64,000 bases of DNA from Epithemia pelagica. Lineage: Eukaryota; Bacillariophyta; Bacillariophyceae; Surirellales; Surirellaceae. Position 1 is the stretch's first letter. Each line of letters begins with the position of its first letter. Positions 1-11,257 of this stretch are shown here, piece by piece. The notes under the pieces are model-generated. The model worked only from the letters and a program-made list of their open reading frames with translations. It was not told the DNA's origin and did not search any database. Where the stretch lies: NCBI GenBank assembly GCA_946965045.2, contig OX337228.1, forward strand, positions 6,634,001 through 6,698,000, read 5' to 3'. A program made the translations under genes and the position numbers.

Positions 1-1589
1 ATTCTTGAACCATTTTTTGAACGGCTGCTTCAAACAGTTGCAACGCCTCTGTCAGTTCTTCTTCTGCAATAATAAGGGGCGGAACAAAGCGCACGACATC
101 TTTTCCGGCCGCAACCAGCAACAATCCTTGATCCATGGCGGCCAAGACGACCTTGCCGGGTGGTACGTCGGGATGCGTGACCGTCACGCCTTTTAATAGA
201 CCCCAGCCTCGCACAGGTCCCAACAAGGCGGGATACTTTGCGGCAATCGCCTCGAGACCGGCAGCCAATTGATCTCCTCGGGCTTGTACATTGTCCAAGA
301 CATTGTGGTCGGAAAAGTATTGTGCCACAGCCAATCCGGCACTGCAGGCCAAGGGATTGCCTCCATACGTACTGGCATGATCGCCCGGGCCGAGGACTGT
401 GGCGGCTTCCCCCCGTGCCAACATGGCACCAATGGGAACCCCTCCCCCCAAAGCCTTTGCGGAGGTAAACACGTCAGGTACGACGTTGAGATTTTCATAT
501 CCCCAGAGTTTGCCGGATCGTCCCATGCCTACTTGGACTTCATCCATCATCATGAGTGCACCCGTTTCATCACAAATTTCTCGAACCGTTTGAAAAAAGT
601 CGACATTGCCTGGTACAATGCCACCTTCACCTTGCAAGGCTTCCATCATAATGGCCGCCAATCCTTCTCCCGGTGTTTTCTCAATTTCCTGGACGACTTG
701 TTTTAATTCATCAATGTCATTGTAGGTAATGTATCGAAAGCCAGGAACCATTTCTCCGTCATACCCAAATCCTTGATGATATTTGGGCTGTGCTGTGGCC
801 GACAAGGCGGCCAGGGTCCGACCATGAAAGGAATTGTGCGCCGTTACAATAATGGGTTTGTCAATGCCTCGATTGGACGCATGTCGACGAGCACATTTAA
901 TGGCCGCTTCATTGGCTTCGGCGCCCGAATTGCAAAAAAAGACCTTGGTGGCGACCGAATTGGCACACAACCATTCGGCCAAGGCGGCTTGGGCAGGAAT
1001 TTGATACAAGTTGGAAACATGATGGACTTGTTGCATTTGTTGTGTAATGGCTGTCGTCAAGGCTTGGTTGTTGTGTCCCAAGGCACAGGTGGCAATGCCC
1101 GAAACACAATCCATATATTCACGCCCGTCGGTCGTATACAATTTGCAACCATTGCCATTTTTGATAGTCAAGGGATATCGTCTAGACAGAGAAAACACAG
1201 AAGAGGGAAAGCAGAGACACAAAAAGAAGGCGAATCGAGCGACATGAATTAGAAACGTTTGGACCATTCATCCCAGCGCCACCGTCACATGAAAGGGAGC
1301 CACTCATTCATTCAAGGCATGCCAGTCATTCGACAACGTACCCATAGGTTTTTTGTACATTTTGATCGTAGAGTTCCGTCGTTTGTTCGTCCCCTCCCTG
1401 ATCGCTTAACAGATCTTCTATCGATTTGGGAGGAATCAAGTTGGTCCTCGTCGTTTTCGATGAAGTGGTTGTCGAACTGTGTCGTTCGGCCGTCGTGACA
1501 AAACCATGCGTGCCACGGGTGGCCGTCATGATCATGAACACAAGGAGAGACCAGGCGAGAAGAAAACGGGTTGCCACAACGTTCTTCAT
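1..1589 (-). CDS. argD: Acetylornithine aminotransferase, plastid-type (3' end cut by window)
   Basis: Class III PLP aminotransferase that makes N-acetylornithine in arginine synthesis. Exons on the minus strand are 1589-1342 and 1181-1 with a 160-bp intron; the join rebuilds the family motif TYGRYPLTIKNGNGCKLY across it. About 476 residues are visible and the stop codon lies outside the window. Seen: glycine-rich NSGAEANEAAIKCAR, the DEVQVGMGRSG segment, and the PLP lysine in SAKALGGGVPIGAM at about residue 325. The first ~30 residues are a hydrophobic signal peptide ending THG/FV, so plastid import by the ASAFAP-type route is inferred, though the cleavage site is weaker than in other genes here. 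The start ATG at 1589 is the only one giving a presequence. Ornithine aminotransferase is a less likely alternative because residue spacing and the N-terminal QNVQKTYGRYPL fit ArgD. Confidence 0.9.
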
Positions 1590-2111
1590 CTTGTCCTTTG
1601 GAGATTTGACCTTGATGATAGGGTTTGGATGTTGCTGCTTTTATGTAAAAGGTTCTTTTGTTCCAGACCCTACACCAGCGAGTGGTCGTCAGACACACAA
1701 CAACAGAATGAGAGTGTAGTGTTCTTCGGCAATTGATAGATCGCATACAACTTGGCCGGGGTCGCTGATTGTTCGCTCCAGATCAAGCAAACGTCGGGAC
1801 TCGGGACTCCTTTTGAGTCCCTTCGTGTAGGACTCCTAGTACACGCAGGAGATAGGATAGACAATGAGGAGGCGCTTATGAGACCAGTCAACATCCAAGA
1901 CATCCAACATGCATTGATGATACATGTTGGATACCTTTTACTACGGCATCAAATCAGATGCCCATGACAAACTTTCCCCCATCGTTCATCTCCTACGTAT
2001 CTAGGTAGTACAAAAACATAGTTTGTGAGGAGAACCACAGACACTCGTTCTAGAAAAACACTCACTATTCAAGGTTCTCTCGATAAAGCACCACAACAAA
2101 GCTTTCTCACA
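1590..2111. other. Intergenic: argD upstream region
   Basis: No convincing gene. It holds the promoter side of the aminotransferase gene (minus strand) and the 5' side of the doubtful gene at 2112. A CTAGGTAGTA word sits at 2001-2010, one of a set of similar words found in many intergenic stretches here. Confidence 0.5.
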
Positions 2112-2542
2112 ATGAGTGAAAACCAAGAGCTGACAAGCCGCCAACTTGTGCTAAACCCTACCAACCAAGACGAGGTGTCGGAGACGAGGATTGTTCCAGT
2201 TCCTGCCCTGGTAGAACGGGAGCAACATGCGGAGGAGCCCATCTTTGTCGAAGCTTGGATAAGAATCTACAAGTACGATCTAGAGTTGGAGAGATTCTAG
2301 AACAGGGCGAAAACGCTGACGAGGACGAGTGCATCACCGTCGGAGGTTTACTGAAAATTTAACAGGACGCTCTCCGAGGGTTGGCCAACTCTTGTGCCAC
2401 GCGTGAAGAGTTCCAGTCAATGGAACGCAAACTTGATGACCTTATGGATCAAGTGCACTTGAGGCTTGACAATCTCATAATAAGCCTTGAAGACATGGCA
2501 GCCCAAAAGAAGAAAGATGATGCTGTGGAGGAAATCGAGTAA
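2112..2542 (+). CDS. Doubtful small coiled-coil gene, perhaps a pseudogene
   Basis: Function not recognised. ATG at 2112 opens 62 codons (MSENQELTSRQLVLNP...) ending at 2300. A second open stretch from 2366 to the TAA at 2540-2542 reads as a heptad-like helix (FQSMERKLDDLMDQVHLRLD) rich in E, K, D and L. The two lie in different frames, and the second is preceded in its own frame by TAA at 2361-2363, just before AACAG. A GT-AG intron at 2247-2365 (119 bp) would join them in phase to give 103 residues, but its donor (GTCGAA) is poor. Alternatives are two decaying fragments of one gene or chance ORFs. The C-terminal helix recalls, loosely, the end of the Myb-like protein at 51295. No known domain is visible. 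Confidence 0.3.
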
Positions 2543-2687
2543 AGAGAGAAAGAGGTAGCAACGAAATGGATTAAACTGCAGCACATATTATATTCTACAA
2601 CGTCTTGACATAGCTCAAACATACACAATCGGTGGTTCCAGCATAACGATAGCGATTCGACAACGTCTTGCAACTTCCAACAACAAC

Positions 2688-3455
2688 CTACTTGGACTGG
2701 AGGATCGATAGTCTCTCACCATTCGTAGTAGAGACTCCCAACATAATATCGTCCACACGATCGTCCTTGTCATCGTTTTCTTCCACTGATTCTTCAATAG
2801 CTCCCAGTAGATGAGTGAAGCTAGGAAACTTGTCCGACTCCAGCTTCCATTGACTGCTGGTAGTGGTGGTGGCGGTGGTGTCGATGCAGTCGGTTTCCGA
2901 TTCGTGGAGGAAATGGGAGAGAATAGGATTGTCGGGTGGAACAAGGACCGTAACCTTGCGGAGCCATCCTTCCAAGGTCGGAACGTACGAACAGACCAAA
3001 TCTTGTAAAAACGAGAAGGATCGACACAGGACGCCTGGAGGATGTAGCGAAGGGAGCTCCGGTATTTCGATACTGCGTACACTTCGTATCAAATCTTTCC
3101 TGAATTTGCAAATGGACGGCCAAGAACGGGTTGTGGTATACTTGTTTCCTCCAAAGGAAACAGAGAGTTCAAATTTCATGGCTTCATCTTTGCTCGACTC
3201 TCCGCTCCACTCGCCTCGTATGGTTCTTCTCCTCGAACGGGGGGAGATGGTAGAGCTTGTGTCGTTGTTTGTGGCTAACGAATGAACCAACAATGCCGAA
3301 TCAATTCTTGCATCCTTTACCGATATTCCAACACGGTCTGAAGTATCCTCGTGGTTTGCAGCAACACCAGACGATCCTTCTGGATGAGAACAAGAAGCTT
3401 CGTCCGATTTTCTGGGTATCGGTGGAAACAATCCTGGCAATGCATAGGCCGACAT
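2688..3455 (-). CDS. PX-domain-like protein
   Basis: Single-exon protein of 255 residues with a Ser/Asp-rich N-terminal third. Residues about 92-186 have the shape of a PX (phosphoinositide-binding) domain: a beta-rich start (KFELSVSFGGNKYTTTRS), a short helix with W and F, a Pro-rich loop (IPELPSLHPPG), then a helix and the PPDNPILSHFLHES end that resembles the conserved tail of PX folds (N-x-x-L-x-x-FL). The basic Arg-Arg-Phe lipid-binding motif of canonical PX domains is not clearly present, so lipid binding is uncertain. If the call is right, a role at endomembranes is expected. Start ATG at 3455 has ACC in front of it, which is favourable. A stop follows at 2688. No neighbour gives functional context; the next gene on the same strand (CENP-X) begins about 1.1 kb upstream. 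Confidence 0.5.
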   Translation of the reverse strand: MSAYALPGLFPPIPRKSDEASCSHPEGSSGVAANHEDTSDRVGISVKDARIDSALLVHSLATNNDTSSTISPRSRRRTIRGEWSGESSKDEAMKFELSVSFGGNKYTTTRSWPSICKFRKDLIRSVRSIEIPELPSLHPPGVLCRSFSFLQDLVCSYVPTLEGWLRKVTVLVPPDNPILSHFLHESETDCIDTTATTTTSSQWKLESDKFPSFTHLLGAIEESVEENDDKDDRVDDIMLGVSTTNGERLSILQSK

Positions 3456-4528
3456 GGTTTCTCTCGTAGATAGATTTTATGACGGATGATGAATGAGTTG
3501 GTCCTCTCGTTTCTATTCTTGTTTGTTGGGAACAGGAGAGATTTGGTAAATCACGGATGAAAAAAAAACCAAACATGAGACTTGCGAATCTCTTATCTCT
3601 TGTGCTCTTGGACATTGTAAGCACGACTTTGTCGCTGCGACATGTGCGACCCCCGCACAAATCCATTTCAAAATAGAATCGTCCAATGCCCAAAGAGAGC
3701 TCATCCTTCATGGAGCATCTACATACCTTCCTTCTTCTTTCAACTCCTTGATGTTGTATTGTTGCACTCGAGAGATGATATGCCAAAGAGATGGACGTTT
3801 TATGTCGACTACTATTCTCTGGGAGAATTTGATAGGACGATGGACCACAAAGTTGCAGAGCCACAGCTGCGCCACATTACATGATGATTTTGAAAGAGGG
3901 TGGAGAGAATGCTTACTGTTGCTTCCGTCGGCGCGCCGTCGTCGACGTCTCTTCCGTTAACTCAGCATATCTGCGACCGTCTCGTACTATCCACGCGATA
4001 GTGCAAAGGAGGTGATGCCGACCCAACGGACGAACCACAGTCATCCTCCCACGAATACTACCAAGCAGCAGCGAACCGCCGAGCGGTCGAACCGTTGTCT
4101 CTCTCTACAATATTGTAGTGTACTCGTATCGACAAACTCTCTCCTTCTCGGACCCGTCACCAAATCTCCATCAACGATCGTTTTGCGACCCCCGCAGCCA
4201 AAAAAATGGATCCAGACAAAACAATCACAATAAAGTTTCTATTCTCTACATTACCTTCCTAGAGAGAACAGAGAGTCGACACGAGATACGAGCATCGCCT
4301 ATCTCACTGTTCCCGTGTGTGGCCCCGAACCCTGGCTCTTCCCTCCATTCAAAGAGGGAGCGTGCTCACGAAGCATGCCGTACATACAGACGGTCCACCA
4401 GGAGGAGCCTCGGGAACTCTTAGTACATCCGTTCCATGAGTCTTGAATTTCGTAGAATCGCTCATGGTGAATGACACTTTTCGTGCCCACTTTTTGGCTT
4501 CCATTCTTACTTCACTCTCGTCTACTAG
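3456..4528. other. Intergenic: no gene recognised
   Basis: About 1.07 kb between two minus-strand genes (CENP-X downstream side and PX-like upstream side). Open frames on both strands are short and resemble no family. No repeat or RNA gene was seen. Confidence 0.45.
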
Positions 4529-5050
4529 CTAGGAGTAGTCCATCAACAGATCTGCCGCGACATGGGACACGTGGTCGGATCGAATGGAAACGCAAGAATT
4601 CTTGGTAGTACCAGTACCAGTTGGTGTGGTGCTCTCCACTACCAGGTCGTCTTCGCATTCGGCCAAAATGCTGGCCCGTTGTCGTACCTCCAAGACAAAC
4701 AAGCGAAGAAGTTCCGCCGTCACCAATGCCGTCTCTCGAGACATGGTGCGTTTCCCAGTCTTGTTGCTGTGGTTGTTCCCCGAATTCGAAGACGACGACG
4801 ACGATGCTGTTTCATGAAAGTGGACCAACTTTCGAACCAAACCGGGCGAAAAGGATTTGTTGTTGCTGCTCCCCGCAGGGTTCTCACGTTCCCGCACCAT
4901 TGTTTGGTGTTGTTGTTTGGCATGCAATTGTGCTCCGAACAAATCGACCCGCAGAAAGAAACCCGGATTTTCACCTTCAGCGACTGAAACGCGTTTGCGC
5001 TCTTTTCCAGCCGTGGTAAACTTTTTCTCTTGGAGGGACGCCATCGCCAT
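4529..5050 (-). CDS. CENPX: CENP-X / MHF2 histone-fold protein
   Basis: Small histone-fold subunit that with CENP-S (MHF1) forms the MHF tetramer, which acts at kinetochores (CENP-T-W-S-X) and with FANCM at stalled forks. The C-terminal 110 residues carry the whole family pattern: FSPGLVRKLVHFHE, then MSRETALVTAELLRLFVLEV, RQRASILAECED, and the ending VSHVAADLLMDYS, matching the family's QLLLDF terminus. A Ser/Asn loop replaces the short loop between the first two helices, and a Thr/Gly/Lys loop of about 20 residues interrupts the stretch before the last helix. The frame is open further upstream but only from a GTG codon; the first ATG is at 5050 (next at 5044), giving 173 residues, about twice the usual ~80, owing to an extra ~60-residue basic N-terminal part. 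It is divergent from the lipase gene at 5404. Confidence 0.82.
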   Translation of the reverse strand: MAMASLQEKKFTTAGKERKRVSVAEGENPGFFLRVDLFGAQLHAKQQHQTMVRERENPAGSSNNKSFSPGLVRKLVHFHETASSSSSSNSGNNHSNKTGKRTMSRETALVTAELLRLFVLEVRQRASILAECEDDLVVESTTPTGTGTTKNSCVSIRSDHVSHVAADLLMDYS

Positions 5051-5403
5051 GAGGATGTGATGGGCGACAGCGGGGTTCGCAATTCGCAAGAGAACAGATA
5101 TGTGTAGAAACAGAACCAACAATCTACCGAGACCGAGAGACGACTCTGAGGAGTCAAACAGCACAGTCCATCACGTTCTCATTCATCAATCAACAAACAA
5201 ATCATCATCATCATCCAATCCAACTCGTACGTGAATGGGCCATCCTTCTCCATCCACAGAACAGTATCCAAAGAAATACACACAAACGACAACGAGAAAC
5301 CAACCGACTGTAAGACATTGAGAGAAGAATGATGCTGTCAACACTGTACCACATCTCATGCTGATGTTCTCTTTCTTTCGAACGCTTTTCAACAGAGAAG
5401 AAT
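5051..5403. promoter_or_regulatory. Divergent intergenic region, CENP-X / lipase
   Basis: 353 bp shared upstream DNA of a minus-strand and a plus-strand gene, so both promoters should lie here. It includes an (ATC)n run near 5200-5215. No TATA box or named motif could be assigned with confidence. Confidence 0.45.
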
Positions 5404-8333
5404 ATGAGTCAAGGAGGGTCCGCTTTGTCGTTCCTGGCGCCGCTTGACTTTGACTATAACAACAACACACCAGACGACGATAGCTGCTACTGTTTTGGCA
5501 TGGAACCGAACCACTCGGACGATCCATCTCATTTTGATCCGGAAACCGCGCCACAAACTCGGGCCATGACCACCACCACCACCATGGTCCTCTCGTCCCA
5601 CGTGTGGACGACGGTCCTGAGGTGGTGGTCGTCGTCGTCCATCCTTGGTGGGTCCACTTTGCTGGATCCGTCGTCTGTGGGAAATGGCATGACGGCAGAG
5701 AATACTCATCCTTCCTTCTCGTCCATGGTCCTGTGGTCCAGTCTGATGGTACTACTACTCTTGGTGTTGTCGTCGATGGTCCCGGGACGGTTGCATGGCT
5801 ATTCGGCCCAACTTTGGCGGTGGCCCATTTTGGCCCTCACCTATGGCGCCATTTGGGTGGAACTCGTCTGGTATTGTGCCATTCGACTCGTGATTCGTGT
5901 GGCCGAAGCCGTTGTGGCCCAGCCCAAACATACGGCCTTGCGTCGACACATGGCGGCCGCCACATCCTACCACGAATGGTATCGAGCCGCCCATGCCTTG
6001 GATCAATCGCAACAACGACACCATTGGCTGTTGCACCCTCGGACGACGACCACCAGTGTTGTCTCGACCGTGGAGGATAACGACAACGACAACGACGAAA
6101 CCAGAGATTCGATTCGGTCACGCAATTACAATTGGAAGTTTCTACAAGAATTGATCAAAGATATGCAATTGGTACTGCGACCGGCCAACCCAAACGACAA
6201 CGACGACAAGGACACGGCATCTCGAATTATTTTTGCCATGGCCGTGATTCAACAATGCACACGGTGTGGTCCCAATATGGGTGGCGTGGTCATGAACAGT
6301 GACTTGTTCTCCTATGCCAATACGGGAGAACCCAAACAATTGGTCCTTGACTTTTGTCAACACATTGTGGATACCCTGCGGTGGATGACGAATCAAACAC
6401 TCCGTCTAAAGGAGGCTGCGGCTCCACCACAATCGATCCCCAGCCGGCCCGAAACAAACAACGACAACAACGACCAACCATCACAACCGGCCTCGGGCCA
6501 TTGTGACTCGGTTTCGGACCGTCTTCAACAGGAAAAAGGAAATATATGGAAATCATTTACTGCCGATTGCATGGCGTCCAGAAGCACACTGGCTGATCCA
6601 GACCAAGAAGAAGAAGAAGAAGAAGAAGAAGATTGCAAGGTTGTCCCTCTCCATCCCACGAAACAGCCATCATCCCCACCCATTGTCGTCCACCGTCATC
6701 AAGTATTGGAGTTTCTGAAACGGACACGGTCGGCCTATGGTCGGACCGCCTTGTGTTTGAGTGGGGGTGCCATGATGGGATTGTATCATTTTGGGGTCAT
6801 TCGGGGATTGGCACAAGAGGGATTGTTGCCCCGGATTGTATCGGGGACCAGTGCTGGCAGTGTCGTGGGCGCCTTGGTCTGTACCCGGACCAATGACGAA
6901 TTGCCACACGTCTTGGACCCCAAGGTCATTGGCCCCCGCATGACATGCTTTGATCGACCATGGAAGGAACGACTCGTCAGTTTGTGGAAGCACGGAAACA
7001 TGTTTGATATTGACGAATGGAAACAGAAAATCGAATGGTACGATAATTGTCAAAAAGAGCAGGAACAACACCATGGTCCATTCGAATTGCTAGTGTGGAG
7101 GACAAGAATCTAACATGACATTTTCTCTGATCGTTTGACTTACTCGCAATAATGACACACTTTGGGTATCGCTGGTCCAGGTTCACCAATGGCGATACCA
7201 CCTTTGAGGAAGCATTTCTTCGAACAGGCCGTATTTTCTGTATTACCTTGTCATCCACGTCTAAAAAGGCATCCCCTATTCTTATCAACTATCTTTCCGC
7301 CCCCAACGTGACCATTGCCAGTGCAGTATTGGCCAGTGCCGCGGTACCTGGCTTTATTTCACCCGTTCAGTTGGAATACAAGGACTCACATGGTGTCATT
7401 CGTAGTTATGGGGAGCACAATCAAACCTACTATGATGGTGCGGAGATTCCTGCGTTTGTGTGTATGACATGGCTTACGCTGACCCATTGGTCAATTTCTT
7501 TTTCACCTTTGTAATAGGTTCCATACGTCAAGACATTCCCACGAGCGGACTGGCGGAAATGTTAAACTGCCAGTTCTTTATTGCATCTCAATGCAACCCT
7601 CATATCGTTCCCTTCTTCTTTAATCCCAAAGGAGGAGTTAGAAGACCAAGCAGGTGGTCCAGTGGCGAACAAGAACATTCCTGGCGAGGAGGGTTTCTAT
7701 TGGCGGCACTGGAAATGTATCTCAAGGTACGTCCCTAGCAACGACGCCCACAATCCATATATCTTTCGGTTTCTCACAAAAGCTTTGTGTCCTATATGCA
7801 GAATGATATGAAAGCCAAATGCGTATTCTTGAACGACCTCGAGGCTGCGGTTGGCTTTACATCCACAATGATGACACAAGAATTCGTCGGTTCAACAACC
7901 ATTGTTCCACAGGTTGCCTTCAAGGATTATTTTCGAGTAAGAAAAGAATTGTGAAGCTTGTTGAGTAGCACTTACTTTGTCAAGTATCGAAACTTACCGT
8001 CGCTTCCGTTGCCTTCCCTTCCACGCTTCGAATGGTCGGTTCCTCTCGCTGTTAACGCCATTCTCTACCATCTTGTAGCTGGTTTCGGATCCAGATCCCT
8101 CTGATTTGGAGCGATACTTCCAACGAGGTGAAGTAGCGTCGTATGAGCACACGGTGTTGATCAAACTCCATTTCAGTATTGCCGATGCTCTGGATGAATG
8201 CATAGCAAAGCTTGAACACCCGGACAACAAGGACATTCCGAACGATGAATTTTCCCAACCATCGTCCTCTTTCACGGACCCCTTGCGTCGAGCGGATTTT
8301 AGACGGGAAGGCAAGACCTCGATAGAAACATGA
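5404..8333 (+). CDS. Patatin-like acylglycerol lipase (TGL3/4/5-SDP1 type)
   Basis: Five exons: 5404-7037, 7181-7437, 7518-7726, 7802-7936, 8079-8333; introns 143, 80, 75 and 142 bp; 829 residues. The family hydrolyses triacylglycerol at lipid droplets (yeast Tgl3-5, plant SDP1). Two hydrophobic stretches at about residues 108-126 and 138-165 precede a DUF3336-like region. The patatin core has the oxyanion loop SGGAMMGLYHFG (453-464), the nucleophile Ser483 in GTSAG, and the dyad Asp630 in DGS, whose codon for Gly is split by intron 2. Each splice restores family sequence, for example GDTTFEEAFLRTGRI after intron 1, NCQFFIASQCNPHIVPF after intron 2, and the LVSDPDPSDLERYFQRGE C-terminal block after intron 4. 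A run of glutamates lies at 6606-6630 in the linker. In diatoms such enzymes would mobilise storage oil; localisation is inferred. Confidence 0.9.
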
Positions 8334-8630
8334 AACTCTTGATGTAACAAAGAACTTGAACGTTGGATCTACTGTTGGACACAAGATGACAGGCGATGTA
8401 CCCGCCCATCCCAATCCCACAGGTGCCTACAAAACGCTCCGTGTTGCCGTCTATCGCACAAAACAAATGCTAGTCTAGTAATAGTATAGCTTCAGGTTTC
8501 AAGGAGCAAAACAGTACATTCAAGTCGTAGACAACGAAGGAATGGCACCTATAATCTTTGTCTCGAGTCATCATTATAGTGTCTGTCTTGCTGTTGTTGT
8601 AGATTATGTCGCTTCCAAAGAAGGGGCAAG
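8334..8630. other. Convergent 3' intergenic region
   Basis: About 300 bp between the lipase (plus) and tryptophan synthase (minus) stop codons. Nothing is recognised beyond expected 3' UTRs. Confidence 0.5.
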
Positions 8631-11257
8631 TTACACCTCCACACCCATGATACGTGCCACTTGCGGCATATCCTTATCACCACGACCACTCATGTTGATG
8701 ACCAAATCTTTTCCTGGTCCCAATTCTTTGGCCAAGTGCTTGACAGCATAATAGATAGCATGACTGGTTTCCAATGCCGGGATGATTCCTTCCTGTGCAC
8801 ACATTAGTTGGAAGCCTTCGAGTGCTTCTTCGTCCGACACCGCCATGTACTTGGCGCGTCCCGAATCCTTCAAGAACGCGTGTTCTGGGCCGACACCAGG
8901 GTAATCCAATCCAGCGGAAATGGAATGAGTTTCCAGCGTTTGACCTGATTCCGGTTCCTGAATCACATATGTGTAGGCACCTTGCAACACTCCTGGTGTT
9001 CCCTTGGACAAGGTTCCACAATGTTGTCCATCCTTATCTAGACCATACCCAGCCGCTTCCACACCATAGAGAGCAACAGATTCATCGTCCATAAAGGGAT
9101 GGAAGGATCCAATCGCATTGGATCCGCCTCCCACACAAGCCACGACAGCATCGGGTAATTTGCCGGCTTTTTCCATAAATTGCTCCTTGATCTCTTTTCC
9201 AATAACGGATTGGAAATCACGGACAATGGTGGGAAAGGGGTGCGGTCCGACAGCGGAACCAATCAAATAATGCGTGTCACGAACATTGGTCACCCAGTCA
9301 CGCATGGCTTCATTAATCGCATCTTTGAGTGTAGCTTGTCCATCCGAAACCGGAACAACCTTAGCGCCCAAGGTATTCATACGAAACACATTGAGTTTTT
9401 GACGTTCACAATCAACTGCTCCCATGTACACCGTACAATCCAATCCCAATTTCGCACAAATTGTAGCAGTTGCCACACCGTGTTGTCCGGCTCCTGTTTC
9501 GGCAATGATGCGAGGCTTTCCAATGCGCTTGGCCAACAAGGCCTGTCCAATGGCATTGTTAATCTTGTGTGCGCCCGTATGAGCAAGATCTTCTCGTTTC
9601 AACCAAATCGTGGCTCCACCAGCCATTTCCGTCAAACGATCCGCTCTGTGCAAAGGAGTCGGTCCACCTACAAAGTCTCGACGATATTCTGCCAATTCCT
9701 CCAAAAACTCGGGATCATTCTTGATTGCATTGTATTGTTCTTCAATCTCTTCAAAGGCAACTGACAGAGTTTCTGGAATGTATTGTCCCCCAAACGGCGT
9801 CGTTCCAAAATTTTTCTTGTTTTCATCTCCCTCCTGCGATTTTTTCTCCTCTTCCATTGCAGGCGTTTGACCCAACTTGGTGGCTTGATTTTTCACGACA
9901 GCAGCATCTTGTTTCAATCCCGTGGCCAAATGTGCAACAGTGTCACGTACAAGTTTCGCTTGCTCCTCAGTGCTGGTATCTTCCGGTTTCTCGGGGTCCA
10001 CAGCCTTGAGAATGGCACTTCCGACAACCACGCCATCAGCAATGTTCGCTACGCCGTTCACCATGGACGGATCGGAAATGCCAAAACCTACGGCAAGGGG
10101 CAGTTCCGTTTTGGATCGGACACGAGCCACAAAGTCCGGTAAATCTTCTGGAAGGGCGGACCGGGCTCCCGTAACACCCGTGACGGAAACGCAGTACAAA
10201 AAGGTAGTAGCCCGATCGGCCAAAGCTTGAATGCGTTCATCGCTACTCGTCGGAGCGACCAAGGGCACATTGGACAAACCATGTTTCAAACAAGCGCGTT
10301 GCAATTCCTGGCCCTCTTCCGGTGGCAAATCCACAACGATAAAGCCGTCGACACCGGCCGCCGCAGAATCCTGACAAAGTGAGTCCAACCCGTTTTCGTA
10401 TTGCAAAAACGGATTGAAGTATCCCATGAGTACAATTGGGACCGTCAATCCTTTGGAGCGAGCATCTTTGACCATGTCCAAACAGTCTCGCACAGTGCAT
10501 GTACCACCCTTGATGGCCACTTGATTCGTCTTTTGAATGGTGGCGCCATCGGCTTGAGGATCTGTGTAGGGGACGCCCAACTCAATAATCGATGCACCTC
10601 CTTCTTGCATAGCCAACAAAATCGAAGTTGTATCTATTCCAGGAAATAAATTCATATAGGGGAGCAGATGTGCGACATGCCAGAGGCCCATTAGCAAAAC
10701 GAGATGAAGGGGCAAATATAGAGACGACGAAAGAAAAATGAAAAGCAACATGGTAAGATGTAACGTCCATCATGTGTCAAGTTTCCCACCAGATACTGAC
10801 TCTCGGGTCCAACAACCCATTGCTATTGTACTTTTCTCCATGTCGGTTGGCATATGTCCGTTCCAAAGCCTCCGAGGTTTACCATTGAAGGTCCGATCTG
10901 TTTGCCATCTCTTGCTAACGAACGATTCGCTTGTTTGTTCGTACCTTGTGGTTTGGGATATCCAGCCGTCACAAAAGTGATAAAGGCTGCTTCCCCCCGT
11001 TCCTTACAGGAAGCAAAGGCTTGTTCAATTCGTTCAACCCCCATATCGCTTGTCGTCGAAGAAGTGGTCTCTTCTACGGAAGATACGTGCAAAGAGGTCG
11101 AAAATGCTTGCTTGGAAGCACCTCGAGGTAACACCACAGTCGGAGAGGAGAAGGCTTCCACTCCTAGCGAGAATCGAGAAGTTGTTTCGGAGAAGGACAA
11201 TACAACTGAAAGAAGAACAAGCAGCTGTACAACCCGGTGAATTGGTGGTGTAGACAT
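8631..11257 (-). CDS. trpA-trpB: Tryptophan synthase, TrpA-TrpB fusion, plastid-targeted
   Basis: Converts indole-3-glycerol phosphate and serine to tryptophan in one polypeptide. Exons are 11257-10945 and 10633-8631 with a 311-bp phase-1 intron that splits the alpha domain after GYPKPQ; 771 residues. The alpha domain (about 75-315) has the catalytic pair Glu122 (IIELG) and Asp133 (QADG). A charged, low-complexity linker of about 60 residues follows. The beta domain (about 380-771) has PLP Lys461 in HTGAHKINN, the ETGAGQHG loop, and [10 protein letters not shown]. Residues 1-36 are a signal peptide ending VEA/FSSP, a good ASAFAP motif, so import into the complex plastid is inferred. The ATG at 11257 is chosen because it starts that signal; upstream in-frame codons add a non-targeting stretch. 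The alpha-first order matches fungal TRP5, not the bacterial operon order trpB-trpA. Confidence 0.96.

Noticed and set aside
193-1252. Plus-strand open frames over the first 1.25 kb
   Set aside because: They are shadows of the aminotransferase on the minus strand, whose translation shows continuous family motifs.
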